Source of the DNA: Streptomyces wedmorensis
GTDB lineage: Bacteria > Actinomycetota > Actinomycetes > Streptomycetales > Streptomycetaceae
Assembly: GCF_000716445.1 (NCBI RefSeq)
Contig: NZ_JNWK01000040.1
Coordinates: forward strand, 1 to 64,000
Direction of reading: 5' to 3'
DNA length: 64,000 bases
In this document: piece after piece, positions 42,781 through 50,821 of the stretch
How positions within the stretch are numbered: the first letter of the stretch is position 1
Layout of the letters: the number at the start of each line of letters is the position of its first letter
The notes under the pieces: generated by a model
What the model was told of the DNA's origin: nothing
Databases searched by the model: none
What the model saw: only the letters and a program-made list of their open reading frames with translations
Position numbers and translations under genes: made by a program

Positions 42781-43333
42781 CGCCGCGGAGGTAGACGACG
42801 CTGCCGCCGATGATCAGCGCCGCGCTGATCGCGGCCGCGCCCATGAGCGCGGCGTCGCTGCCGGTGTCGGGGAGCTCGGGAGGTCCGGTGGGCGGCGTCG
42901 TCGGCTTCGTCGGCGGAGCGGTGGGCGGCTGCGTCGTCGGCGGGTGCGTCGTCGGCGGGTGCGTCGGCGGCTGCGTCGTCGGCGGGTGCGTCGTCGGCGG
43001 CTGCGTCGTCGGCGGATGGGTCGGCGGCTGCGTCGTCGGCGGGTGCGTCGGCGGCTGCGTCGTCGGCGGGTGGGTGGGCTCGTCGCCGTAGCCGTCGGGG
43101 TCCTCCGCGTGGGCACAGAGGTCACCGACGGCCTCCGCGACGAAGCCGCCGAGTTCCATGCTCTCGCCGCAGACCTCAGGCGGCAGGGGGGCTTGGGCAT
43201 GACCGGCGGCGGGGCCCGACCCGTCGCCCGTGCCGGCGTGGGAGCCCGCGGCAAGGGCGAATCCGCCGCTCAGCGACAGGATGCCGGTCGCTGCCGCCGC
43301 GGTGAGTACTTTCCTGCTGATGATGGACCGCAT
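42758..43333 (-). CDS. Sortase-anchored surface protein with Pro/Thr/His repeats
   Basis: 191 aa. Signal peptide (about 1-30). A short domain carries two cysteines (EVCGESMELGGFVAEAVGDLC) and a stalk of TTQPPTHPP repeats (about 85-145). The end is a complete sorting signal, LPDTGS with a hydrophobic helix and RVTRRH. GAGGAAGAG precedes the ATG. It should be linked to peptidoglycan by a sortase; none is in the window. Streptomyces chaplin-type anchors use LAxTG, so LPDTG may point to a different sortase class. Confidence 0.85.
   Translation of the reverse strand: MRSIISRKVLTAAAATGILSLSGGFALAAGSHAGTGDGSGPAAGHAQAPLPPEVCGESMELGGFVAEAVGDLCAHAEDPDGYGDEPTHPPTTQPPTHPPTTQPPTHPPTTQPPTTHPPTTQPPTHPPTTHPPTTQPPTAPPTKPTTPPTGPPELPDTGSDAALMGAAAISAALIIGGSVVYLRGGRVTRRH
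42905..43075 (-). repeat. Short tandem repeats encoding PPTTQPPTHP
   Basis: Interleaved 12- to 27-bp units based on CGTCGTCGGCGGGTG and CGTCGGCGG encode the Thr/Pro/His stalk of the LPDTG protein. All keep frame. Confidence 0.75.
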
Positions 43334-43565
43334 ACCGCTCTTCCTCTGGAGAAAGGGAGAGACCGGCGAGGATCCCCCCTCGCTCCGACCGGCCTGCTCC
43401 ACGCCGACGTTCGCGTGGGATGGCCAGACGGTATGGGTCGGCGCAGGGTGCACCGCGGGGGCCACACGGCAGCTGATCAGAAAATCATTCGATCAGCCGA
43501 CCGTGGGGCAAGGCGGCCCGGAAGCCGCCACAAGTGCCCTGACGGAAAGTGGGACTGATGTGACG

Positions 43566-43847
43566 TCAGCCGCCCAGCGGGAGGCCGCCGGGGACCGGGA
43601 GGCCGCCGAGCAGCGGGGCGCCCTTGGTGGTCTCGTTCAGCTGGTTGGCCGCGTCGGTGACGCTCTTGACCGGGGAGCCCTCGGTGGTGCTGCTCAGCAC
43701 GTCCGTCTTCAGCCCATTGGCGGCGATCGCTTCGAGTCCACCGTTCAGGCTGGTGGGGGTCAGCGCCTCCGTGGCCATGGCGGGCGCGGCGGCCCCCAGA
43801 GCCATCAGCGAACCGGCGACTACCGCGGCGACCTTGGTGGGCTTCAT
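43566..43847 (-). CDS. Small secreted protein of unknown function
   Basis: 93 aa. Signal peptide (about 1-26, AMA-TEA) and a 67-residue mature protein: a polar central part (LEAIAANGLKTDVLSSTTEGSPVKSVTDAANQL) and a Gly/Pro/Leu-rich end (GGLPVPGGLPLGG). No cysteine and no chaplin or rodlin domain. AGGAAGGA precedes the ATG at a slightly long distance. Its tail resembles the Pro/Leu-rich texture of the neighbours at 42078 and 44073. Confidence 0.75.
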   Translation of the reverse strand: MKPTKVAAVVAGSLMALGAAAPAMATEALTPTSLNGGLEAIAANGLKTDVLSSTTEGSPVKSVTDAANQLNETTKGAPLLGGLPVPGGLPLGG

Positions 43848-44024
43848 GGGATGAATCCTTCCTCTGTACTTTCAAGTCACTTGCTGCGCAAGGTTCTTGG
43901 CCGAATCCTGCACATCGTTCTGCTTCTGTAACGAGGAGTGCGCTCCCCGGAAACTCCGGGAGGAAGGATTTCTCGACACTGCACCCGATCGATGCGGACC
44001 GGTGCTATTTGCCGATCGCACACG

Positions 44025-44060
44025 CCTGTGCCGGTCCGGCGGACGCCGGACCGGCACAGG
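44025..44060 (-). terminator. Terminator of the 290-aa secreted protein gene
   Basis: Perfect 16-bp stem (CCTGTGCCGGTCCGGC with GCCGGACCGGCACAGG) and 4-nt loop, 12 bp after the stop on the minus strand. Confidence 0.85.
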
Positions 44061-44072
44061 ACGCGGGGATGA

Positions 44073-44945
44073 CTACCGGACCGGCAGCGGGGGCTTGACC
44101 GGCAGGTCGGGCACCGCCACCGGGGGCTTCACCGGCGGGTCGACCGGCAGCTGTGGCGGGTCGACGGGCAGCTCCGGCGGGTCCACCGGCAGCTCCGGCA
44201 CCCCGCCCGGGAGCGCCGGCAGGGCGGGCAGTCCGGCCAGGTCCGGCGCGGGCAGTCCGCTGCCGAGCACGGTGGCGACGGCCAGGTTGACCAGCGACGT
44301 CAGGGTCGCGGTGACCTGCGGGACGACACCGGCGGCGTCACCGGAGGTGACGGCGGCGAGCAGTCCCGCGACCGCCTTCTCGACCGTGGCGAGGGCGTCG
44401 TCCACCACGTCCGTCGGGGCGGCCTTCGCCGTCGCGGCCTTCGCGCCGGCGGCGACGGGCAGCGTCACGGGCGGCTTCACCGGCAGGCCCACCGGAGTCT
44501 CCACCGCGGGCGGTGTCACCGGAAGTTCGGGTGCGGGCGGCGTGGCGGGGAGCTCGGGCGGAGCGGCCGGGAGCTCCGGCGGGGTGACGGGGACGTCGGG
44601 GGCGGGCGTGTCCGGCAGCGGGGCCGGGGCGGCGCCCTTGGCCTGCTCGACGGCGGCCGCGATCTTGGTCTTGAGCGCCTCGGCGTCGGCCGCGGGGAGC
44701 TGGCCGGAATCGGCCTTGAGCGCGGCGGCGACGAGTTCGGTCACGGGGGTCGTCACGGACCCGAGTTCTCCGAGCGCCTCGGCCTGGGTCAGCAGGGCGG
44801 CGGCTTCGGGGAGGGGTGCGCGGGCGGCCCGGTCGGCCGCGGTGGACGGATGGTGCTCGCCGGCGGCGGCGGGTCCCGCCGCGCCGAGGGTGAGGACGGC
44901 GGATATCGCCAGGGCGGTGAGGCGGGGTGTAGCGAGGGGACGCAT
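44073..44945 (-). CDS. Secreted Pro-rich protein with PELPV repeats
   Basis: 290 aa. Signal peptide (about 1-28), a helical Ala-rich part (about 35-105), a Pro-rich stalk (TPPELPAAPPELPATPP), a second helical part (about 165-235). The C-terminus is made of repeated PPELPVD/PPQLPVD/PPVKPPV units. No anchor or enzyme motif is seen. AAGGAA precedes the ATG. Likely a structural surface or sheath protein; the repeats could interact with polysaccharide or with other Pro-rich neighbours. Confidence 0.75.
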   Translation of the reverse strand: MRPLATPRLTALAISAVLTLGAAGPAAAGEHHPSTAADRAARAPLPEAAALLTQAEALGELGSVTTPVTELVAAALKADSGQLPAADAEALKTKIAAAVEQAKGAAPAPLPDTPAPDVPVTPPELPAAPPELPATPPAPELPVTPPAVETPVGLPVKPPVTLPVAAGAKAATAKAAPTDVVDDALATVEKAVAGLLAAVTSGDAAGVVPQVTATLTSLVNLAVATVLGSGLPAPDLAGLPALPALPGGVPELPVDPPELPVDPPQLPVDPPVKPPVAVPDLPVKPPLPVR

Positions 44946-45152
44946 ATGTGTTCCTTTTCCTTATGCGTCGGACAACTGCTCTCTCACGGTGCCTGCGGGT
45001 ATAGCGCTCCGCAACCGCAGAACTACCGAGCGCCACGCCTCCGTTCGAGTGAATCCACTCCCGCGGCCTGTCCCCTGAGGGGCGTACGCCGTTGCACCGA
45101 ACGGCGCACGAGGGTGCGGCCGAACGAGTACCGAACCAGTGCCGGCAAGGAA

Positions 45153-45194
45153 AAGCCGGTGCGCCCACCCCCGTCGGGGTGGGCGCACCGGCTT
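45153..45194 (-). terminator. Strong terminator of a chaplin gene
   Basis: Perfect 19-bp stem (AAGCCGGTGCGCCCACCCC and its complement) with a 4-nt loop; the minus strand then reads TTTT, a classical intrinsic terminator. Confidence 0.9.
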
Positions 45195-45220
45195 CGGAAG
45201 GACCGATCAGGCGTGCGAGA

Positions 45221-45460
45221 TCACCGGTTGATGCAGGCGTTGCCGAAGGCCGGGTTCAGCGCGCCGACGACGCTGATGGTGTTGCCGCACAGGTTGATCG
45301 GGATGTTGATCGGGACCTGGATGGCGTTGCCGGAGGCGACACCCGGGGACTTCACGGCCGCGGCCTCGGCGCCGGCGTCGGCTGCTGCAGCACCGGCGGC
45401 ACCGGCGACGGTGGCGGCGGCACCCACGGTCAGGACAACGGCCTTGGCGATACGGGACAT
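45221..45460 (-). CDS. Short chaplin
   Basis: 79 aa. Signal peptide (about 1-29), then a chaplin domain: KSPGVASGNAIQVPINIPINLCGNTISVVGALNPAFGNACINR with the conserved Cys pair. The start at 45460 (MSRIAKAVVLT) is chosen because it begins the signal peptide and has GAGGAG upstream; the longer frame upstream is not a normal secretion signal. It is the most canonical chaplin of the three here. Confidence 0.92.
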   Translation of the reverse strand: MSRIAKAVVLTVGAAATVAGAAGAAAADAGAEAAAVKSPGVASGNAIQVPINIPINLCGNTISVVGALNPAFGNACINR

Positions 45461-45842
45461 GGGGAGGTGCTCCTCGATCGAATTCATCCAACTCGGACTG
45501 CGCGGACTGTTCGGCCCGGCTCCCTCAACAACGCCCCGGGATTTCATCGGTTGCTCTCCCGAACGGGTGACGTTCAACCGATCTTTGGGCCATAAGAGGG
45601 CCATTCGAGGGACTGGGCGTGGAATGGCGCAACACGCTCAACGAGGAACCGGCCTCATGGATACGGGAGTTAGCGTTTCCGGGCATCTAATGCTTACTAT
45701 CGCCCCGCATCGGGGTTATAACGTTCCCGAACGTTGCTTCCGGGCCCGCCGCGCGTTCACCCATTTCGTGCGGACGACACCTTCCTCCCGCCCGGCCATC
45801 TCGGGTCTTCCCTCTCTTCTCTCATCAAAGCGGAGAACCTGT
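45461..45842. other. Intergenic region between a chaplin and a secreted protein gene
   Basis: 382 bp with divergent flanks. It is AT-richer than its surroundings. It holds the palindrome AACGTT-CCCG-AACGTT (45720-45735) and the ribosome site of the plus-strand gene. I found no convincing sigma-BldN-type -35/-10 pair for the chaplin gene here and no small ORF I would support. Confidence 0.55.
45720..45735. promoter_or_regulatory. Palindrome AACGTT-N4-AACGTT
   Basis: A 16-bp inverted repeat (each half itself palindromic) preceded by TTATAA lies about 108 bp before the start of the secreted protein gene. It is suited to a dimeric regulator; which one is unknown. Confidence 0.45.
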
Positions 45843-46904
45843 ATGCGGAATTCTGCGATTCCCGCCGTGCGTCGCAGCGCGCTGTGCGCCCTGTCGTGTG
45901 CGGCGCTGACCGCCGCGCTGCCGGTCGCCTCCGCCACCGCTCCCCAGCCACCCCGGGAGGCGGCCCGCGTCCCCTTCGCCGCGCGGTACGAGGCGGTGCA
46001 GCACGGCGGGGTCGTGCGCGCCGCGAACTCCTCGGCGAGGGGCGCGAAGGGCACCGAGTCGGTGAACGACGGCGCGACGATCGCGTACGTCGACGTGGAC
46101 AGCGACCCCAACACGTACAACTCCAGCCGCGCCGAGCTCCGGGTGCCCGCGGGCGCGCGGGTCAGCTGGGCCCGTCTCTACTGGGGCGGCAACCTCCGGG
46201 TGGGCGAGCAGAAGCCGCCCGAGGACAACGGCCGCGTGCTGATCGCCGAGCCGGGCGGCTCGTACAAGGCCCTCCTCGCCGACTCCCTGATCGGGCACCG
46301 CGCGGCGGACGGTGCCGACGCCTTCCAGGCGTCCGCCGACGTCACCGAGCTGGTCCGCTCGGCGCAGCCGGGCCAGTGGACGGTCGCCCAGGTCAACGTG
46401 GCCAAGGGGCTTTCCGCGGTGGGCGGCTGGGGTGGCTGGACGCTCGTCGCCGCGTACGAGAAGGCATCGGAACCGCTGCGCCGGATCGGTGTCTGGGACG
46501 GTTTCGAAACGGTCGGTCCGCGCAGCGGAGGGCTCCGCGTCCCGGTCGATGGAAACCGTTTCCCCAAGGGGACCGGAGGGCAGCTCGGAGTCATCGCCTA
46601 TGACGGCGACCGAGGCACTTCGGGGGATTACCTGGCGGTGGATACGAGCCGCGCGAAGAGCACCCGGCTCTCCGATTCCGCCAATTCCGCGGAAGACGTC
46701 ATGAACTCCAGCATCACCGAATTCGGCGCCGGTCGTACGGTCCGCTTCCCCGATGGTACGAACACCCTGGGGTACGACTCCGACGTCTTCGATCTGCAGG
46801 GTGCACTGCGCGAGGGGGGCGACCGTGTCGAGGTCCGGTTCGGCAGCGAGAAGGACACCGTCTGGCTCGGTGCGCTCTTCCTCCAGGCGGACGTCCGGCG
46901 CTGA
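45843..46904 (+). CDS. Secreted beta-sandwich protein (DUF3344-like)
   Basis: 353 aa. Signal peptide (about 1-32). The mature protein is a single beta-rich domain: ESVNDGATIAYVDVDSDPNT, SSRAELRVPAGARVSWARLYWGGN, ADVTELVRSAQPGQWTVAQVNVAKG, GGWGGWTLVAAYE and DTVWLGALFLQADV. This layout resembles the N-terminal domain of large actinobacterial surface proteins (DUF3344/DUF11 type), here without repeats or anchor. It directly precedes the exopolysaccharide genes with a 1-bp gap. Confidence 0.65.
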   Translation: MRNSAIPAVRRSALCALSCAALTAALPVASATAPQPPREAARVPFAARYEAVQHGGVVRAANSSARGAKGTESVNDGATIAYVDVDSDPNTYNSSRAELRVPAGARVSWARLYWGGNLRVGEQKPPEDNGRVLIAEPGGSYKALLADSLIGHRAADGADAFQASADVTELVRSAQPGQWTVAQVNVAKGLSAVGGWGGWTLVAAYEKASEPLRRIGVWDGFETVGPRSGGLRVPVDGNRFPKGTGGQLGVIAYDGDRGTSGDYLAVDTSRAKSTRLSDSANSAEDVMNSSITEFGAGRTVRFPDGTNTLGYDSDVFDLQGALREGGDRVEVRFGSEKDTVWLGALFLQADVRR

Positions 46905-46905
46905 C

Positions 46906-48042
46906 GTGCTGTCACCACTTGATACGGACCCCGCGTCCGTCACCGTCCTGCACGCGGTCCAGCCGGGTGACGGCGGGGTCGCCCGGGTCGTCGTCGACCT
47001 GGTCCGCGCCCAGCGCGCCGCCGGTCTGCGGGTCGCGGTCGCCTGTCCGCCCGGCACCGCCCTCTCCGCCGCCGTCCGCGCCGAGGGCGCCGAGGCCCAC
47101 GACTGGCGGGCCGGCCGGGACCCCGGTCCCGAACTGGTCCGCGAGACAAGGGAACTGGCCCGGCTGATCCGCGCGGTCCGGCCCGGGATCGTCCACGCGC
47201 ACAGTGCCAAGGCCGGGCTGTGCTCCCGACTCGCGCTGCGGGGAAGGGTTCCGACGGTGTATCAGCCGCACGCCTGGTCGTTCGAGGCGGTCGAGGGGAC
47301 CACGGCCGCGCTCGCCCGCCGCTGGGAGCGGTTCGGCGCCCGCTGGGCGGACCGGATCGTCTGCGTGAGCGAGGCCGAGCGGCGTACCGGCGAGGCCGCC
47401 GGGGTCGTGGCGGACTGGTCGGTCGTCCACAACGGGGTGGACGTGGCCAGGTTCGCGACCGACGGCCCGCCCGGCAACCCGTCCCCCACCGTCGTCTGCG
47501 TGGGCCGGCTCTGCCGCCAGAAGGGGCAGGACGTGCTGCTCGCCGCCTGGCCCGCCGTCCTCGCGGAGACGCCCACGGCCCGGCTCGTGCTGGTCGGCGA
47601 CGGCCCGGACGCCGAACGGCTGCGCGCCGCCGCCGGTCCCTCGGTGCGGTTCACCGGGGCCGTCGACGACACCGCCCCCTGGTACCGGGCGGCGGACGTG
47701 GTCGTCCTGCCGTCCCGCTGGGAGGGGATGGCGCTCGCCCCCCTGGAGGCGATGGCGAGCGGCCGGCCGGTCGTCGTCAGCGACGTGGACGGCGCCCGGG
47801 AGAGCCTCCCGCCCGCCCACGCACCCGAGTGCCTGGTCCCTCCCGATGACCCGGCCTCGCTCGCCGCCGCTCTCGGCCGCCTCCTCGGCCGGCCGGAGCT
47901 GCGGCACCGCCTGGGCCGCGAGGCCCACGAGCACGTACTCAGCAGATTCGACGTCCGGCGCACCGGCGCGGCCATCGCGGACGTCTACCGCGAACTGGCC
48001 GGAGTGCGGGGGGCCGAGCACAGAGAGCCGATTGCGCAGTGA
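46906..48042 (+). CDS. GT4 glycosyltransferase, first of the exopolysaccharide operon
   Basis: 378 aa from GTG at 46906, the first start after the preceding stop. GT-B fold: N-terminal HAVQPGDGGVARVVVDLVRAQ with VHAHSAKAGLCSRLALRG, C-terminal VVCVGRLCRQKGQDVLL, LVLVGDGPDAERL and the donor-binding PSRWEGMALAPLEAMASG (E-x7-E). It transfers a sugar from a nucleotide donor on the cytoplasmic side. Its stop overlaps the next start as GTGA. Confidence 0.88.
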   Translation: MLSPLDTDPASVTVLHAVQPGDGGVARVVVDLVRAQRAAGLRVAVACPPGTALSAAVRAEGAEAHDWRAGRDPGPELVRETRELARLIRAVRPGIVHAHSAKAGLCSRLALRGRVPTVYQPHAWSFEAVEGTTAALARRWERFGARWADRIVCVSEAERRTGEAAGVVADWSVVHNGVDVARFATDGPPGNPSPTVVCVGRLCRQKGQDVLLAAWPAVLAETPTARLVLVGDGPDAERLRAAAGPSVRFTGAVDDTAPWYRAADVVVLPSRWEGMALAPLEAMASGRPVVVSDVDGARESLPPAHAPECLVPPDDPASLAAALGRLLGRPELRHRLGREAHEHVLSRFDVRRTGAAIADVYRELAGVRGAEHREPIAQ

Positions 48043-49490
48043 CCACGGAAAGCACCAGCGTTCCCTCCTCGCCGGGCCCCTGGCCCACGGCGGGCCAGGC
48101 CTTCGGCCTCGCCTCCCTCGCGCCGCGCCGCGGCACCACCGACCGGCTCGCGCTGCCGCGCCACCGCCGGGTCCGGCCGCGTTCCGGCGTGGCGCCGCTC
48201 GTGGCCGTCGACGGTCTGGCCTTCCTGGCCGCGGCCTCCCTCCTCGGCGCGGCGCACCACGACGTCCGGCTGCTGCTGCCGGTCGCGGTGCTCGTCCTGG
48301 TCCTCGACGGCCGCGCGGGGCTCTACCGGCCGCCCGCGTACGCCCGGGCCCTGGACGAACTGCCCGCGCTCGCCTCCCGGGCCGGGGTCGTCTGGTGTCT
48401 GGCGGCCGCCGGTTCCGCCGCGTACTCCCCGGCGCTCGCGATCGGGCCGTTGCGGCTCTGCGCCGCGTACGGCACGCACGTCGCCGTCGTGTGCCTGGTC
48501 CGCGCCGTGGTGCTGGCTCGGCGGCGCCGGATCGCGCGCGCCCATCCGCGGTCGGCGCTCGTCATCGGGGGGACGGGGGCCGCGCGCCGGTTCGCCGCGT
48601 CGGTCGCCCAGCACCCCGAGTACGGGGTGCGGCCGGTCGGGATCGTCGGCGTACCGGAGCAGGGCGGCGCTCCCCGGACGGCCGGTGAGGCCGGGCTTCC
48701 GGTGCTCACCACGACCGAGGAGATCCATCGGGCCGTCATCCAGAACACCGTGCGCGACGCGGTGTTCCTGGACGACGACCCCGGTCTGATGACGCTGTTC
48801 CAGCACTACGGCTGCACCACCTGGCGGGTCGGCGGCCGGCACCAGGACGGGCCGATGGCCGAGCACCTGTGGGGGCACGCCTGGCACAAGGTCGCCGGTC
48901 CGGCCGAGCGGCGCGGACTGACCGCCAAGCGGGCCCTCGACATCGCGCTGGCCGCCCCGGCGCTCGCGCTCGCCCTGCCGGTGCTGCTGCTGTGCGCGCT
49001 CGCCGTACGCCTCTCGGACGGTCCCGGCGTGCTCTTCCGGCAGGAGCGGGTGGGCCAGCACGGCCGCCACTTCACCCTCCTGAAGTTCCGTACGCTGCGG
49101 CCGTCCGACGACAACGAGTCGGCGACCCGCTGGAACGTGGCGGGCGACCGGCGGATGAGCGCGGCCGGCGGATTCCTGCGCAAGAGCTCGCTCGACGAGC
49201 TGCCTCAGCTGTGGAACGTGCTGCGCGGCGACATGAGCCTGGTCGGGCCCCGGCCCGAACGTCCCTACTTCGTCGCCCAGTTCAGCAAGATCCACGCCGG
49301 GTACGCGGCGCGCCACCGGATGCCGGTCGGACTGACCGGTCTGGCGCAGGTGCACGGTCTGCGCGGCGACACCTCGATCGAGGACCGCTGCCGCTTCGAC
49401 AACCACTACATCGACCACTGGTCGCTCTGGCAGGACGTCTGCATCCTGCTGCGCACCGCGGCCGGGCTCGTCCGGCCCACGGGGAGCTGA
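48039..49490 (+). CDS. Polyprenyl-phosphate sugar-1-phosphate transferase (WcaJ/WbaP type)
   Basis: 483 aa. Several N-terminal membrane helices, a CoA-binding-like central domain (SALVIGGTGAARRFAASVAQH). The C-terminal bacterial sugar transferase domain (about 290-480) has KRALDIALAAPALALALPV, LFRQERVGQHGRHFTLLKFRTL, KSSLDELPQLWNVLRGDMSLVGPRPE and MPVGLTGLAQVHGLRGDTS. It loads the first sugar phosphate on undecaprenyl phosphate and so starts repeat-unit synthesis. Confidence 0.92.
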   Translation: MTTESTSVPSSPGPWPTAGQAFGLASLAPRRGTTDRLALPRHRRVRPRSGVAPLVAVDGLAFLAAASLLGAAHHDVRLLLPVAVLVLVLDGRAGLYRPPAYARALDELPALASRAGVVWCLAAAGSAAYSPALAIGPLRLCAAYGTHVAVVCLVRAVVLARRRRIARAHPRSALVIGGTGAARRFAASVAQHPEYGVRPVGIVGVPEQGGAPRTAGEAGLPVLTTTEEIHRAVIQNTVRDAVFLDDDPGLMTLFQHYGCTTWRVGGRHQDGPMAEHLWGHAWHKVAGPAERRGLTAKRALDIALAAPALALALPVLLLCALAVRLSDGPGVLFRQERVGQHGRHFTLLKFRTLRPSDDNESATRWNVAGDRRMSAAGGFLRKSSLDELPQLWNVLRGDMSLVGPRPERPYFVAQFSKIHAGYAARHRMPVGLTGLAQVHGLRGDTSIEDRCRFDNHYIDHWSLWQDVCILLRTAAGLVRPTGS

Positions 49491-49492
49491 GG

Positions 49493-50821
49493 ATGGCGAC
49501 GGCCGTGACGACGGCGCCGGCGGCCCCCGTGGCGGAGGAGACCGCGGACGTACGGGAGTGGGTCCAGCGGGCCGGCGCGCTGTCCCCGGTGCTCGCCGTG
49601 ATCGCGCTGCTGCTCGTCCCGGGCGGCGGCGGGGCGCAGGGCGGCACCGGCGGCACGGGGACGGTCGCGGACGCCGCCTCCGGGCTCCTCGTCGTGATCT
49701 GCCTCGTCCGGGTGCTGCGCGGCGGCGCCCGGCCGTTGACCCGGACCGCGGCCGTGGTCCTCGGCCTGCCGGTGCTCGGGATCTGCCTGGCGGCGATCAC
49801 CTCGAACGATCCGGCGGCGAGCCTGCCGGGCGTGGCCCGCTACGTGCAGATCTTCGTGCTCGTGCCGGCGGCCGTGCTCCTGACGATCCGCGACCGGCGG
49901 GACTTCGCCGTGGTCGCCTGGGGCCTGGTCTCCTTCGCGCTGCTCCAGGGCGCGGTGGGGGTCGTGCAGTACCTGACGCGGACGGGTGCCTCGTACCAGG
50001 GCGAGGACATCAGGGCCGTCGGCACGTTCGGGGCGACCGACGTGATGGGCATGGCGACGGTCGTGGCGTACGGGATGGTGGTCGCCGCGGGGATCGCGCT
50101 CGGCAGCGCGCCGGGCCGGACGCGGACGGCGGCGCTGGTCTGCGCGTGCCTGCTCTTCGTGCCGCTGGTCCTGTCGTTCAGCCGCGGCGCGTGGATCGCG
50201 ACCGTGCTCGCCTGCGGGATCCAGCTGCTGCTGTCGGGGCCGCGGCGGGCGGCCCGGGTGGCGCTCGCCGCGGGCGCGCTCGGCGTGGTCCTCGTCGGCG
50301 GTCTGGGGATCGGCTCGGCGATGGTGAAGGAGCGGGTCACCAGCATCACGCAGGTGGCGGCCGCGCCCGACCAGTCGGTGACCGACCGGTACACGATGTG
50401 GGCGGCGGCCGGGCGGATGTGGCGGTCGGAGCCGGTCACGGGCGTCGGGCTGAAGGGCTTCCCCGCGTACCGCGACTCGAACGCCTCCCTCGCGCTCTCC
50501 TCCGGCAGCGACACGGCCGGCGCGGGCGCCGCCTTCGCGCGCCAGCCGCTGCTCTCCCCGCACAACATGTACCTCCTGGTGCTGAGCGAGCAGGGCCTGG
50601 TGGGGCTCCTCGCGCTGGCCGGCAGCTGGGTGGCGCTGCTGGTGGGGGCGCTGCGCCGGTGGCGCCTCGGCGCGGACTGCGCGCTGGTCGCGGCCGGTCT
50701 GCTCGCCTGGCAGCTCATCGACTTCTTCTACGCGGACATCGGCGGCCCCTCGACCGTCCTGATGTCGGTCGTGCTGGGTCTGGCGGCCTGGTGGGCGCTG
50801 GCGGAGGTGAGGCGTGCGTGA
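49493..50821 (+). CDS. O-antigen ligase/Wzy-like polymerase
   Basis: 442 aa with about ten membrane helices and a large extracytoplasmic loop (about 285-345) before the last helices. The loop region contains the Wzy_C-type features RYTMWAAAGRMWRSEPVTGVGLKGF and SPHNMYLLVLSEQGLVGLL, with the His of the SPHN motif expected to be functional. It would polymerise lipid-linked repeat units outside the membrane. Start ATG 49493 lies 3 bp after the previous stop. Confidence 0.85.
   Translation: MATAVTTAPAAPVAEETADVREWVQRAGALSPVLAVIALLLVPGGGGAQGGTGGTGTVADAASGLLVVICLVRVLRGGARPLTRTAAVVLGLPVLGICLAAITSNDPAASLPGVARYVQIFVLVPAAVLLTIRDRRDFAVVAWGLVSFALLQGAVGVVQYLTRTGASYQGEDIRAVGTFGATDVMGMATVVAYGMVVAAGIALGSAPGRTRTAALVCACLLFVPLVLSFSRGAWIATVLACGIQLLLSGPRRAARVALAAGALGVVLVGGLGIGSAMVKERVTSITQVAAAPDQSVTDRYTMWAAAGRMWRSEPVTGVGLKGFPAYRDSNASLALSSGSDTAGAGAAFARQPLLSPHNMYLLVLSEQGLVGLLALAGSWVALLVGALRRWRLGADCALVAAGLLAWQLIDFFYADIGGPSTVLMSVVLGLAAWWALAEVRRA

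Noticed and set aside
42905..43075. Repeat array resembling a satellite or CRISPR leader
   Set aside because: Units keep frame and encode the Thr/Pro stalk between a signal peptide and an LPDTG sorting signal.
44961..45188. 75-codon frame upstream of the Pro-rich secreted protein
   Set aside because: It overlaps the 19-bp chaplin terminator and has no ribosome site or sensible composition.
45461..45842. Search for a small gene or sigma-BldN promoter in the 382-bp gap
   Set aside because: TCAACA and TCAACC (minus-strand TGTTGA, GGTTGA) occur but no -35-like box lies 16 bp from either, and no ORF has a good start site.
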